From NCBI GenBank assembly GCA_024278415.1, contig JAJRTI010000165.1, positions 1-21,465 on the forward strand: a stretch of 21,465 bases of DNA, written 5' to 3'. Of the stretch, positions 1-8,428 are shown in pieces (the stretch's first letter is position 1; each line of letters starts with the position of its first letter). The position numbers were made by a program, and so were the translations under genes. Origin of the DNA: Planctomycetota bacterium. GTDB taxonomy: Bacteria; Planctomycetota; Brocadiia; JAJRTI01. Under the pieces are notes generated by a model. The model saw nothing but the letters and a program-made list of their open reading frames with translations. It made no database searches and was not told the DNA's origin.

Positions 1-1051
1 CTTGGGCCATGGCCAACCGCTTGTCGTCGTCCGTCAGTAGATCGACCATGAGTTCGCTGAAGGTCTCGGGCGACAGGTCGCTCTGACGGCGGGCAATGGC
101 CGCACCGGCATCGGAGAGGAATTTCGCATTCAGAAATTGGTAGTCGTCGGTGGCGTACGGGTACGGGATGAGGATGCTGGGAATCCCGTTCGCCGTCAGC
201 TCGGCCAGCATCGTGGCGCCTGAGCGAGAGCCGGCCAGGTCCGCACAGCCGAACTGCGCGCCTACGTCGTCGACGAATCGATGGAAGCTGACTTGGATCG
301 GCGTGCCGGCGTACGCGGCGGCCGCTCGGTCGTAGCCCACGTCGCCGACCGAGTGAAGGATCTGGATGGTGTCGGCGAACTCGGCCAGCCGCGGCAGGGA
401 CGCGAACACGAGTTCGTTGACCGCGACCGCGCCCTGGCTACCGCCGAGCACGACGAGGGTCGTCTTCTCGGGCGAGAGGCCGAAGCGCCGGCACGCGTCC
501 TCGCGGCCGATGGCCATGGCCTCGCGGCGCACCGGGTTGCCAAGCACGGACACGCGATCGGGCTGAGCAAACCGCTCGACTGCGATATCCCATTGGACCA
601 CGATCTCGGCCGCGCGACGCGCGATGGCTCGGTTGGTCCGGCCGGGAATGGAGTTTTGTTCGAGCACGATCACCGGGATGCCGCGGCGCGCCGCCGCGAT
701 AGCTGGCAGCAGCGCGGCGTACCCGCCCAGCGCCACGAGTGCGTCGGGCTCGCGCCGCGCGAGGACGCGGTTGGCATCGCGCCAGCCGTTGAGCAAGCCG
801 AATGTGAAGCGGAGCCACTGCCCTACGGACTGCGGCGTCGAGACGGCCCGCAGCTCCACGAGTTCGTACCCAGCCCGGCCGAGCAAGTGCTTCTCGACCG
901 GCCGGCCCGAGCCGAGGAAGAGCACCTCGACGCGGCTGTCGAGGCCGAGGAGCTGCTCGGCCACGGCCATGCCGGGGGTCAAATGCCCGCCGGTGCCTCC
1001 GCCGGCCAGGGCGATGGTGACGGGCGACTCCTCATCGGGCTTGTGTTGCAT
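1..1051 (-). CDS. murG: MurG, lipid II synthase (C-terminus cut by window edge)
   Basis: UDP-GlcNAc:undecaprenyl-pyrophosphoryl-MurNAc-pentapeptide transferase, which converts lipid I to lipid II on the inner face of the cytoplasmic membrane. The frame is open from the ATG at 1049-1051 to the left edge (350 codons, against a usual 355-370), so only the last few residues are missing. The N-terminal glycosyltransferase loop GGGTGGH lies at residues 17-23. Later come a VLEQNSIPGRTNR segment, a VLGGSQGA segment that opens the C-terminal Rossmann domain, and a DLAGSRSGATMLAEL segment matching the family's conserved donor-binding region. It follows ftsW by 24 bases. I see no clear Shine-Dalgarno sequence, so translation may be coupled to ftsW. 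Identity is secure. Confidence 0.95.
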   Translation of the reverse strand, partial: MQHKPDEESPVTIALAGGGTGGHLTPGMAVAEQLLGLDSRVEVLFLGSGRPVEKHLLGRAGYELVELRAVSTPQSVGQWLRFTFGLLNGWRDANRVLARREPDALVALGGYAALLPAIAAARRGIPVIVLEQNSIPGRTNRAIARRAAEIVVQWDIAVERFAQPDRVSVLGNPVRREAMAIGREDACRRFGLSPEKTTLVVLGGSQGAVAVNELVFASLPRLAEFADTIQILHSVGDVGYDRAAAAYAGTPIQVSFHRFVDDVGAQFGCADLAGSRSGATMLAELTANGIPSILIPYPYATDDYQFLNAKFLSDAGAAIARRQSDLSPETFSELMVDLLTDDDKRLAMAQ

Positions 1052-1075
1052 GGTTGCCAAAGAGCAGGGATCAGG

Positions 1076-2254
1076 CTACGGCACCGGCTGCGGCACAGGG
1101 GCCGGCTCGCCTCGTGGAATCGGCGCCGCGGACGGGGCCGGCGCGTGGGCCGTCGCTACGCCTTGTTTGGCGATGTTGAGCAGCACACCGATGCTGCACA
1201 GGCCAAACAGCATGGACGAGCCGCCGGCGCTCACGAAGGGCAAGGGCATTCCCTTGTTGGGAACAGCCCCGGTCGTGACGGCGACATTGATGGCGGCTTG
1301 CATGACAATGGTGATAGTGATGCCGAACGCGAGAAGCGCGCCCTGTTTGTCTGGCGCGCGCAGGGCGACTCGAATGCCTTCACGCATGAGCAGCAGGAAC
1401 GCCACGATGACAAGCACGGCGCCAATGAAGCCGAGTTCCTCGCCCACCACGCAGAAGATGCTGTCGGTCCGGGTCTCAGGCACGAAGTAGAGCTTGTGCA
1501 TGCCCTTGCCGAGGCCCGCGCCGGTCCAGCCGCCTGCGCCGAGGGCGATGAGCGATTGCACCGTGTGGTAGCCGGTGGTCTTAGCGAATGCCCAGGGGTT
1601 GAGGAACGTGATGATCCGAATCCACTGATAGGACGAGTGGCGCACAGCCGCGAACAGCACCGGCAGCGTGACGCACGCCAGTCCGCCGATGTAGACAAAC
1701 CGCGTGCCCGCGCACAGCATCACGAGGTACGACACGGCCGCGATGAGCATGCTCGTGCCCAGGTCCCGCTCGAAGAAGATCAAGCCGCACGCGAGCCCCA
1801 CCGCGATAGTGGGAAACATGAAGCCCCTGCGGAACTTCCGCACTTCGTCGCCCTGCTGGCTCAAATACGTTGCGAGGTAGAGAAGCAAAACGAGCTTCGT
1901 CATCTCACTGGGCTGGAACCGAATGTTGCCGGCGACGCGCAGCCATCGGTGCGACCCGTTGACACGCGGGCTCGCGTACACCGCGCAGAGCAGCACGATG
2001 TTCACGGCGAGCAAGGGCAGCGCGAGTTTGCAGAGCGTGTGGTAGTCGATGCAAGCGAGCACAAAGAGGCCGGCGAGCCCCACGCACAGGCGCGCCACGT
2101 TCATCTTCAGCGCGTGATCGGCTCTGGCCAAATCCGTGGTGGATCCGCCGACCGCGCTGTAGACCATAACCACGCCAAGCGCGAGCAAGCCTAAGACGAT
2201 GGCCAGGATCGTGTCTCGACTGTGCGCGTTGGTTTCGGAAAGTTCTGTGTTCAT
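1076..2254 (-). CDS. ftsW: FtsW/RodA-type lipid II polymerase
   Basis: SEDS-family peptidoglycan glycosyltransferase of the division septum, expected to pair with the FtsI transpeptidase. It is 392 residues long, in the family range, and rich in hydrophobic segments. SEDS landmarks are FQPSE at 113-117, ERDLGT at 162-167 (holding the conserved Asp), ETRTDSIF at 260-267, GEELG at 271-275 and PLPFVSAGGSS at 337-347. The last 25 or so residues are Ala/Pro-rich and probably a disordered cytoplasmic tail. The start is the ATG 13 bases after mraY, without a convincing ribosome binding site. The stop is TAG. The dcw context favours FtsW over RodA. murD, often located just upstream, is not here. Confidence 0.93.
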   Translation of the reverse strand: MNTELSETNAHSRDTILAIVLGLLALGVVMVYSAVGGSTTDLARADHALKMNVARLCVGLAGLFVLACIDYHTLCKLALPLLAVNIVLLCAVYASPRVNGSHRWLRVAGNIRFQPSEMTKLVLLLYLATYLSQQGDEVRKFRRGFMFPTIAVGLACGLIFFERDLGTSMLIAAVSYLVMLCAGTRFVYIGGLACVTLPVLFAAVRHSSYQWIRIITFLNPWAFAKTTGYHTVQSLIALGAGGWTGAGLGKGMHKLYFVPETRTDSIFCVVGEELGFIGAVLVIVAFLLLMREGIRVALRAPDKQGALLAFGITITIVMQAAINVAVTTGAVPNKGMPLPFVSAGGSSMLFGLCSIGVLLNIAKQGVATAHAPAPSAAPIPRGEPAPVPQPVP

Positions 2255-2267
2255 CGTGAGAGAACCG

Positions 2268-3365
2268 TCACCGAAGCTTGAATGTGAGGAGGCTGAACAG
2301 GGCCAGAAGGACGGACACGATCCAGAAGCGGATGACGATCGTCGTTTCCGGCCAGCCCTTGAACTGGAAGTGATGATGGAGCGGCGCGCACAGGAAGACG
2401 CGCTTGCCTCCGGAGAGCTTGAAGTAACCCACCTGGATGATCACGCTGATGGCCTCAGCCAGGAACACGCCACCGACGAACAGGAGCATGAACTCCTGCT
2501 TGGCGGCCACCGCGACGAAACCGATGATGCCGCCCAAGGGCAGCGACCCGGTGTCGCCCATGAAGATGGCCGCAGGCGGAGCGTTGAACCACAGGAAGCC
2601 CAAGCACGCGCCAAAGAGCGCACTGCACGCGACCGACAGCTCCGCGCACTCCTTGATGTGCATGACGAGCAGATAGTCCGCGCAAGCCTTCGTGCCGACG
2701 AGGAACGTGATGACCGCGAACGCCGCGGCCGCGATTGCGGTGAGGCCGGTGGCGAGGCCGTCCAGGCCGTCCGTCAAGTTGACGGCGTTCGACGTGCCGG
2801 CAATCACGACCGCGATGAACGGGATATACCCGAGGCCAAGGTTGACGGTGAGCCGCTTGAAGAAGGGAAAGGTGAGTACGGTGCCGTTGTCCATGCTGCC
2901 GACGTAGCGGTACATGAAGATGCCGAGCAGCACGCCCAGCCCCACTTGGAAAATGAGCTTGGCCCGGCCGCTGATGCCCTTACCTAAGCCGGCGAACTTG
3001 ACACCGTCGTCGAAGCCGCCCAAGAGGGCGAGGCAGACGGCGGTGAACATCGCCAGCAGCACGAAGTAGTTGTACGGGTCAGCCCAAAGGAGCGTGGCCA
3101 CGAGAAACGGAACCATCATGATGATTCCGCCAAACGTAGGCGTGTCCGTCTTTTTCGACATGAGTTCGTCGAGCTTGAGGGAATCGCCCTTTTCGGTCCG
3201 CTCCATGAGCCGGCGCTCGGAGAGCTTTCGGATCACAACCGGCCCCACGACCATGGCCAATAGGAATGCGGTGAATGCCGCACAGACCCCGCGAAAGGTC
3301 ACGTACCCAAAGAGGTTGAACACAATGCTGTGTTCGCGCAGCGGGTAGAGAAGGTGGTACAGCAC
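2268..3365 (-). CDS. mraY: MraY, phospho-MurNAc-pentapeptide transferase
   Basis: Integral membrane enzyme that transfers phospho-MurNAc-pentapeptide from UDP to undecaprenyl phosphate, giving lipid I. It is 365 residues long, the usual size, with about ten hydrophobic helices. Diagnostic motifs are TPTFGG at 75-80 (commonly TPTMGG), the DD pair at 119-120 in GGFDDG, NLTDGLDG at 196-203, MGDTGSL at 269-275 and the histidine triplet at 330-332 followed by FQFKGW. The start codon is GTG (3363-3365), 15 bases after the murF stop, with an AAAGG about 12 bases upstream. It is clearly part of the minus-strand dcw operon. Confidence 0.95.
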   Translation of the reverse strand: MLYHLLYPLREHSIVFNLFGYVTFRGVCAAFTAFLLAMVVGPVVIRKLSERRLMERTEKGDSLKLDELMSKKTDTPTFGGIIMMVPFLVATLLWADPYNYFVLLAMFTAVCLALLGGFDDGVKFAGLGKGISGRAKLIFQVGLGVLLGIFMYRYVGSMDNGTVLTFPFFKRLTVNLGLGYIPFIAVVIAGTSNAVNLTDGLDGLATGLTAIAAAAFAVITFLVGTKACADYLLVMHIKECAELSVACSALFGACLGFLWFNAPPAAIFMGDTGSLPLGGIIGFVAVAAKQEFMLLFVGGVFLAEAISVIIQVGYFKLSGGKRVFLCAPLHHHFQFKGWPETTIVIRFWIVSVLLALFSLLTFKLR

Positions 3366-3380
3366 GCGACCGCCAGCCTT

Positions 3381-4763
3381 TCAGTTCACGTTCTTCTTGA
3401 GCCGCTCGAAGACGACCTCCAGCTCCATGCACCGAGAGCCTTTGAGCAGGAACACCGCCTTTTCGGGCAAGAGCGACTCCACGGCCTCCGCCGCGTCCGC
3501 AGATGTGGCGAATCGATGCACGTGCGCGGCCGGCATGCCGGCCGCGACGGCCGCGTCCGCCGCGCGGCCCATGCGCTCGCCGACTGCGACAAACGCGTCC
3601 AGCCCCAACTCGGCCACCCGCCGGCCGGCTTCGTCGTGCGCGGGCTCCTCGATGTCGCCCAGTTCGGCCATGTCCGCGAGCACCGCAGCCTTCGGCCCGC
3701 GCTCCGTCATCTGCGCGAGTTCGTCGAGCCCGGCCGCAAGACTGCACGGGTTGGCGTTGTAGCAATCCAGGAGACAGGTCCGCTGGCCCACGCGCACCAC
3801 CTCCATGCGCATGGGCGGCAACTCGCAGCCTACGAACGCGTCGGCAATCTCTTCGACCGTGCGGCCAAAGTGCCAGCCCACCGCGGCGGCCGCGAGCGCG
3901 TTGTGCACGTTGTGCTTGCCGTGCACACCATCGAGCACAACGGCGCGCTCGCCCTGAAGCGCGAAGCGAATGCCGCCACCGAAACGCTCGACGTCCGTGG
4001 CGAACACGGTGCACTCAGGGCTCATGCCGAAGGTGATGACTTCGCCCGGGAAGCGCCGCGCGATCTCCCGGCACCACTCGTTGTCGCCGTTGGTGACGAG
4101 CACGCCGGCGTCGTCCATGTAACGCGTGATGTCGGCCTTCTCGCAGGCGATGCCGTTCATGCCGCCGAGGCCCTCGACGTGCACGGGCTCCACTGCGGTA
4201 ATCACAGCCACGTCGGGCCGGGCAATCTCCGCAAGCCGGCGGATCTCGCCGGGCGCGTTGGTGCCCATCTCGACGACCGCGTAGTCGTGCTGCGGCTCGA
4301 TCTGGAAGAGCGTGAGCGGCACGCCGATCGCGTTGTTGAAGCTCTTGGGCGACGCGACCACGCTGCCGAAGGACGCGAGCAAGTGGCTCACCATCGCGCG
4401 GACCGTGGTCTTGCCGACGCTCCCGGTAATGCCCACCACGCGCACAAGTTGCTTGCGCCGGTAGTAGGCGGCCAAATCGCCAAGCGCGGCGAGCGTGTCC
4501 GGCACTTCGATGGCCCAGGCATCGCCGACGGGTTCAGGCGCGTAGCGGCCGTGCTGGTAGACCACGCCGGCCGCTCCGTTGGCCAGAGCCGCCGGGATGA
4601 ACTTGTGGCCATCGAATCGCTCGCCGACCAATGCAAAGAAAACGTCGCCGGGAAGTGCCTTGCGGCTATCCGTGCAAACTCGCTTGAAGTCGACCTTCCG
4701 CCCTCCCCAGGTAAGAAGGCCACCGACAGCTTCGAGCACTTCCCGGCCACTCAGTGTGTTCAT
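3381..4763 (-). CDS. murF: MurF, UDP-MurNAc-tripeptide D-Ala-D-Ala ligase
   Basis: Cytoplasmic ATP-dependent Mur ligase that adds D-Ala-D-Ala to UDP-MurNAc-tripeptide. It has 460 residues from the chosen ATG (4761-4763), typical for MurF. The N-terminal TDSRKALPGDVFFAL segment binds UDP-MurNAc. The P-loop GSVGKTT is at 114-120, SFNNAIGVP at 141-149, EMGTN at 165-169, and LDCYNANP lies in the C-terminal domain. The frame stays open upstream to 5015, overlapping the end of murE. A start at 4865 is possible, but the family's N-terminus aligns with 4763 and neither start has a strong ribosome binding site. It is separated from murE by 190 bases, the widest gap among the mur genes here. Confidence 0.93.
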   Translation of the reverse strand: MNTLSGREVLEAVGGLLTWGGRKVDFKRVCTDSRKALPGDVFFALVGERFDGHKFIPAALANGAAGVVYQHGRYAPEPVGDAWAIEVPDTLAALGDLAAYYRRKQLVRVVGITGSVGKTTVRAMVSHLLASFGSVVASPKSFNNAIGVPLTLFQIEPQHDYAVVEMGTNAPGEIRRLAEIARPDVAVITAVEPVHVEGLGGMNGIACEKADITRYMDDAGVLVTNGDNEWCREIARRFPGEVITFGMSPECTVFATDVERFGGGIRFALQGERAVVLDGVHGKHNVHNALAAAAVGWHFGRTVEEIADAFVGCELPPMRMEVVRVGQRTCLLDCYNANPCSLAAGLDELAQMTERGPKAAVLADMAELGDIEEPAHDEAGRRVAELGLDAFVAVGERMGRAADAAVAAGMPAAHVHRFATSADAAEAVESLLPEKAVFLLKGSRCMELEVVFERLKKNVN

Positions 4764-4920
4764 GTTGATGTTGCATCCGGTGCTATCCAACGCATCGGCC
4801 GAATCCAGCACGAACCGTGCGGCAGGGCTCGGACCAATGATGCATGTTCCAGTTGTAATGCCCATAAGGGGTATCCGTCTCCAGCGCCGGCGCGGCCGGC
4901 GTACGCGTTGCGCGTGTCTG

Positions 4921-4948
4921 GCCGCCGAATTCGCCAAATTCGGGCGGC
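4921..4948 (-). other. Imperfect hairpin after murE stop
   Basis: Just beyond the murE TAA, the transcript can form an 11-base-pair GC-rich stem with one bulged base and a four-base loop (arms GCCGCCCGAATT and GAATTCGGCGGC). No U tract follows, so it is not a standard intrinsic terminator. It may protect the murE mRNA end or slow read-through into murF. The rest of the 190-base murE-murF spacer shows no convincing gene. Confidence 0.45.
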
Positions 4949-4953
4949 TTCGG

Positions 4954-6411
4954 TTAGGTGGCACGCTTGTCCAGCACTTGCCGCGCGACCTCGACGTCGC
5001 TGAACGGCACGACATGGTCTTTGAAGATTTGCCGCGATTCGTGGCCCTTTCCGGCCACGAGCACCATGTCCTCGGCGCGCGCCTCGGCCACCGCGCCTTC
5101 GATCGCCAGGCGCCGGTCGGGCTCGACGCGGCAGCGCTCTTTGCGCTCGACGCCGGCCATGATGTCGGCGATGATGGCCTCAGGCTCCTCCGAGCGCGGG
5201 TTGTCGCTTGTGACCCAGGCCACGTCGGCGGCCTCCGTCACGACGGCGCCCATCTCCGGCCGCTTGCCTTTGTCGCGGTCGCCGCCGCAGCCAAAGACGA
5301 CAATGATCCGCGCGGGCGCGAGATCCCGGAGCGTGCGGATGACCGCCTGGAGCGCGTGCGGCGTGTGCGCATAGTCCACCAGCACAGTCGGCTCGCCGTC
5401 GCGGCTGACGCGCTCCAGCCGGCCCGGCACCGCGGACGTGGCTTCGATGCCGGCCTTCACGTCGGCCACGTCGATGCCCAGCGCATGCACGCACGCCGCG
5501 GCCGAGAGGCAGTTCTGAACGTTGTGCTGGCCGACCAGTGGCGTGGCCACCTCGATCGAGCCGCTGGGCGTATCCAGCCGAAAGCGACTCCCATCGAGCC
5601 CGGCGCTGGTGACGGTGGCGCGGTAGTCGGCATCGCGCGCAATGCTATAGCGCACGATCCTCGCGGGCGTGGCCGCGGCGAACAACTCGTGCGTGGGGTC
5701 GTCCGCGTTGAGCACGGCCACTCCGGCTGGGTCGATCGCCTCGAAGAGCTTCGCCTTCGCGCCCTTGTACGAGTCGAGGTCGCCGTGGTAGTCGAGGTGG
5801 TCCCGAGTCACCACGGTGTGGATGCCCGCGGCCAGGCGTATGCTCCGCAAGCGGCCCTGGTCGAGCCCGTGCGACGACGCCTCCATGAACGCCATGTCCA
5901 CGCCGGCGTCGCACATCTGCGCCAGGAGGGACTGGAGCCGTACGGAGCCGGGCGTGGTCTCCTGGGCCGGCAGCGTGCGGTCATCGATCTCATAGGCAAT
6001 CGTGCCAACGACGCCCACGCGTTTGCCGGCTGCGCGCGCCATGCCGGCGGCCAACAGCGCGGTGGACGACTTGCCGTCCGTGCCGGTCACCGCGGCCACG
6101 GCCATGCTGCGGCTGGGATGGCCGAAAAACTCAGCGCCCACGTCGGCCGCGGCCGCCCGCGAGTCGGCGACGATGATCTGCGGCAAGCCGGCCGCGCCGG
6201 CGCATTCCTGCTCGCAAACGATTGCGCATGCGCCGAGGTCCGCGGCGTGGGCCGCGAACTTGTGGCCATCGACGCTCGCACCGCGCACCGCGATGAAGAG
6301 CCACCCCGGCTGCACCTCCCGCGAGTCGTCCGTCACGCCGGCCACGTCTCGTTCGGCGAAGTTGGCCACTCGGGGCGCAGGCAGCGCTGCTATCAGCCGG
6401 CTCAGCTTCAC
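4954..6411 (-). CDS. murE: MurE, UDP-MurNAc-dipeptide meso-DAP ligase
   Basis: Cytoplasmic Mur ligase that adds the third stem-peptide residue. The DNPR motif (404-407, followed by SEEP) is the signature of enzymes using meso-diaminopimelate, which points to an mDAP-type cell wall. From the chosen start it has 485 residues. The P-loop reads GTDGKSST at 110-117, a mild variant of GTNGKTT. Also visible are EASSHGLDQGR, RDHLDYHG, DYAHTP at 347-352 and GCGGDRD. The start is GTG at 6409-6411, overlapping the preceding gene's TGA as GTGA. A GGAG seven bases upstream supports it, and the conserved N-terminus KLSRLIAAL begins there, so a longer form from 6474 is unlikely. Confidence 0.93.
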   Translation of the reverse strand: MKLSRLIAALPAPRVANFAERDVAGVTDDSREVQPGWLFIAVRGASVDGHKFAAHAADLGACAIVCEQECAGAAGLPQIIVADSRAAAADVGAEFFGHPSRSMAVAAVTGTDGKSSTALLAAGMARAAGKRVGVVGTIAYEIDDRTLPAQETTPGSVRLQSLLAQMCDAGVDMAFMEASSHGLDQGRLRSIRLAAGIHTVVTRDHLDYHGDLDSYKGAKAKLFEAIDPAGVAVLNADDPTHELFAAATPARIVRYSIARDADYRATVTSAGLDGSRFRLDTPSGSIEVATPLVGQHNVQNCLSAAACVHALGIDVADVKAGIEATSAVPGRLERVSRDGEPTVLVDYAHTPHALQAVIRTLRDLAPARIIVVFGCGGDRDKGKRPEMGAVVTEAADVAWVTSDNPRSEEPEAIIADIMAGVERKERCRVEPDRRLAIEGAVAEARAEDMVLVAGKGHESRQIFKDHVVPFSDVEVARQVLDKRAT

Positions 6412-6806
6412 GAGGTGACTCCCGCGAGCCGGCGTTCGATCGTGGCGATAGTCGCTTCGAGTGGCAGAGGCCAAGGCCAGAGGAGTCCCCCGGCCGCGGA
6501 CGCATCGGCCTGGCGCGGCCGGCGCGTGTGGGCGCTGGCCGCGGCCGAATCGGGCAGGATCGACAGCCGGATCACCTTGCCAGTGGGCGCTGTGGTGTTA
6601 GGTGTTTCGCCCTGGCGGAAGAGTGCCGGCTTGTCGGTCCATCGGGCGCGGCAGAGCGCCCGTTGCGTCCACGCCATTGGCTCCTCTGGCCTTAGCGTGC
6701 GGAATGGCATCGAAACGGGGGAGCCACCGGCGCGCAAAGCGAAGCATCGGGCCAACAGGTCCTTCATGGTATGTCTGGTGTGTGCTGAGGGACTGGCCTG
6801 GCTCAC
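6408..6806 (-). CDS. Unrecognised 132-residue protein, coupled between ftsI and murE
   Basis: I do not recognise this product. The case for a real gene is its position. Its GTG (6804-6806) overlaps the ftsI TGA as GTGA, an AGGGAG lies eight bases upstream, and its own TGA overlaps the murE GTG as a second GTGA. The frame fills the whole gap between the two genes. The protein is Ala/Arg/Pro-rich with no obvious membrane helix or signal peptide. It contains KDLLARCFALRAGG near the N-terminus, ARWTDKPALFRQGE in the middle, a disordered-looking Ala/Arg stretch, and PLPLEATIATIERRLAG at the end. Third-position GC seems less biased than in the neighbours, so a fast-evolving or decaying gene is possible. 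Confidence 0.6.
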   Translation of the reverse strand: MSQASPSAHTRHTMKDLLARCFALRAGGSPVSMPFRTLRPEEPMAWTQRALCRARWTDKPALFRQGETPNTTAPTGKVIRLSILPDSAAASAHTRRPRQADASAAGGLLWPWPLPLEATIATIERRLAGVTS

Positions 6807-8377
6807 GATCGTCGCTCCCTGTTGCCGGTGGCTCCCGTGACAGAAGGCGGTGGCGTGGTGTGCGGCGCGGCGGCTTGCACCGCGTCCACGTCGTAGCGAG
6901 GTTTCACGCCCATGTGGAGTAGCGTTCGTCTGGCAATGCGGCCGGCGACCGGCGCGGACGCGCGGCCTCCATAGTAGGTCTTGTGGGCATCGACGCGGGG
7001 CTTCACCATCATGACCGCGACGCAAATCTTGGGGTCGTCGATAGGCGCCAAGCAGAGGAAGGAACTGAAGAAGGACTTGTCTGCATAGCCTTTGCCATCG
7101 TCTCGAAGCATTTGGGCCGTTCCCGTTTTGCCTCCCAGCTCGTAACCTTCCTGCTTGACGTAGCGGCCGGTACCGAAGGACACGATGTCCTTCAAGATGG
7201 GCCGGATCACCTCGTTTGCCGTCTCAGGCTTGATGGCCACGCGCTGGCCGGCCGCGGGGTCCGTCGCACGGCGGACCTCTCCCGTGGCCGCGTCGATGTA
7301 TTCCTTGATCACGTGCGGTCTGGGCACGCGGCCGTTGTTGCCGAATGCGCAAAAGGCCGTCGCCAGCTTCAGCGGGCTGGCCGAGACCTCTTGCCCCATG
7401 GCGATGCTCGGCAGCGAATAGCCGGGGCGCCATCGGCCGGTGGGCCGCAACGTGCCGCACGGCTCCCCGGGGAGGTCGAAGCCGGACGTCTCGCCGAAGC
7501 CGAAGCCGCGCAGATATCGGTAGACCGTGTCTGGGCCGGCCTTCGCCGCGACCTGCGCCATGCCGATGTTAGACGACTTCACGAGCACCATGCGCGCGGT
7601 CATGCGGCCGTACCCATGTGCGTCGTGCAGCACGCGCTTCCCGATCGCGTACGTGCCGTCGTAGCAGTTGAACTCGTCCTCCGGGGACACTGCGCCGGTT
7701 TCGAACGCGGCCGATGCGACAAACGGCTTGAAGATGCTGCCGGGTTCGAAGAGGTCGGTGATGGCGCGGTTGCGGCGCATGTCTGCGCATTGCTGCGAGA
7801 ACCGGTTCGGGTTCGCTCCTTCGCCCGCGTCGAAACGGCTCGGGGCGAACGTGGGCAGGCTCACCATGGCCAGCACTTCCCCAGTCTTGGGGTCGAGCAC
7901 CATACCCACCGCGGCCTCCGCGCCGTTCTCCTCTTTGGCTCGCTTGAGTTCGTCGTAGACAATGCACTGCACAATGCTATCCATCGTGAGCACGACGGCA
8001 TCGCCGTCACGCGGCGGCACGGTTGGCAAGCCGGGCTTGGCCATGCCGCGGCGCCGGCCATCGCGATAGACCTCGCGATAGCCGTCCTTGCCGGCCAGCC
8101 GGGCGTTGCAAACCAGTTCGACCCCGGCTTGGCCGATGTCGTCGATCGTGCAGAAGCCAACCACGTGGGCCGCGATTTTGCCCAAGGGATAGACGCGCTT
8201 GGTCTCTCGGGTGAGGAACACTGAGCGCAGCAAAGGCTTCTTCTTCTTGTCCGCCTTGAGCGCGTCGAACGCGTCGGCCTCCTCGTCCGAAAGGAACCGC
8301 TTCACCCACACGAACCGCTTGTCGCCCAGGAGGCGCCCGTACAGTTCTTCAGGGTCCAGGCCGAGTGCATTCGCCAC
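6803..8377 (-). CDS. ftsI: FtsI/PBP2B transpeptidase, main part downstream of in-frame TAG
   Basis: Class B penicillin-binding protein, the septal peptidoglycan transpeptidase that acts on the periplasmic side with FtsW. This segment carries the PBP dimer domain and the complete transpeptidase domain: SIFK (catalytic Ser, 214-217), SSN (268-270) and KTGT (417-420). The GTG at 8377 is only a formal start. The same frame continues upstream without a shift to a TAG at 8429-8431 and then to the N-terminal anchor segment, so both pieces form one 618-codon gene, a normal FtsI length. A protein starting at 8377 would lack the membrane anchor, and the nearest GGAG is 12 bases upstream, too far for a good site. 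The stop is TGA, overlapping the next gene. Confidence 0.88.
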   Translation of the reverse strand: MANALGLDPEELYGRLLGDKRFVWVKRFLSDEEADAFDALKADKKKKPLLRSVFLTRETKRVYPLGKIAAHVVGFCTIDDIGQAGVELVCNARLAGKDGYREVYRDGRRRGMAKPGLPTVPPRDGDAVVLTMDSIVQCIVYDELKRAKEENGAEAAVGMVLDPKTGEVLAMVSLPTFAPSRFDAGEGANPNRFSQQCADMRRNRAITDLFEPGSIFKPFVASAAFETGAVSPEDEFNCYDGTYAIGKRVLHDAHGYGRMTARMVLVKSSNIGMAQVAAKAGPDTVYRYLRGFGFGETSGFDLPGEPCGTLRPTGRWRPGYSLPSIAMGQEVSASPLKLATAFCAFGNNGRVPRPHVIKEYIDAATGEVRRATDPAAGQRVAIKPETANEVIRPILKDIVSFGTGRYVKQEGYELGGKTGTAQMLRDDGKGYADKSFFSSFLCLAPIDDPKICVAVMMVKPRVDAHKTYYGGRASAPVAGRIARRTLLHMGVKPRYDVDAVQAAAPHTTPPPSVTGATGNRERRS

Positions 8378-8428
8378 GAGGAGCGCCGTCTCCGCTGGCC
8401 GCGTGCAAATCGAAGGGTCCGCGCACAG

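Noticed and set aside
281..2194. 637-codon plus-strand open frame opposite murG and ftsW
   Set aside because: It is antisense to two clear genes. Long open frames are expected on the opposite strand of GC-rich coding DNA, and the protein has no recognisable motif.
4579..6840. 753-codon plus-strand open frame opposite murF, murE and the small ORF
   Set aside because: It has the same low-complexity, Arg/Ala/His-rich composition as other antisense frames and covers genes with secure motifs.
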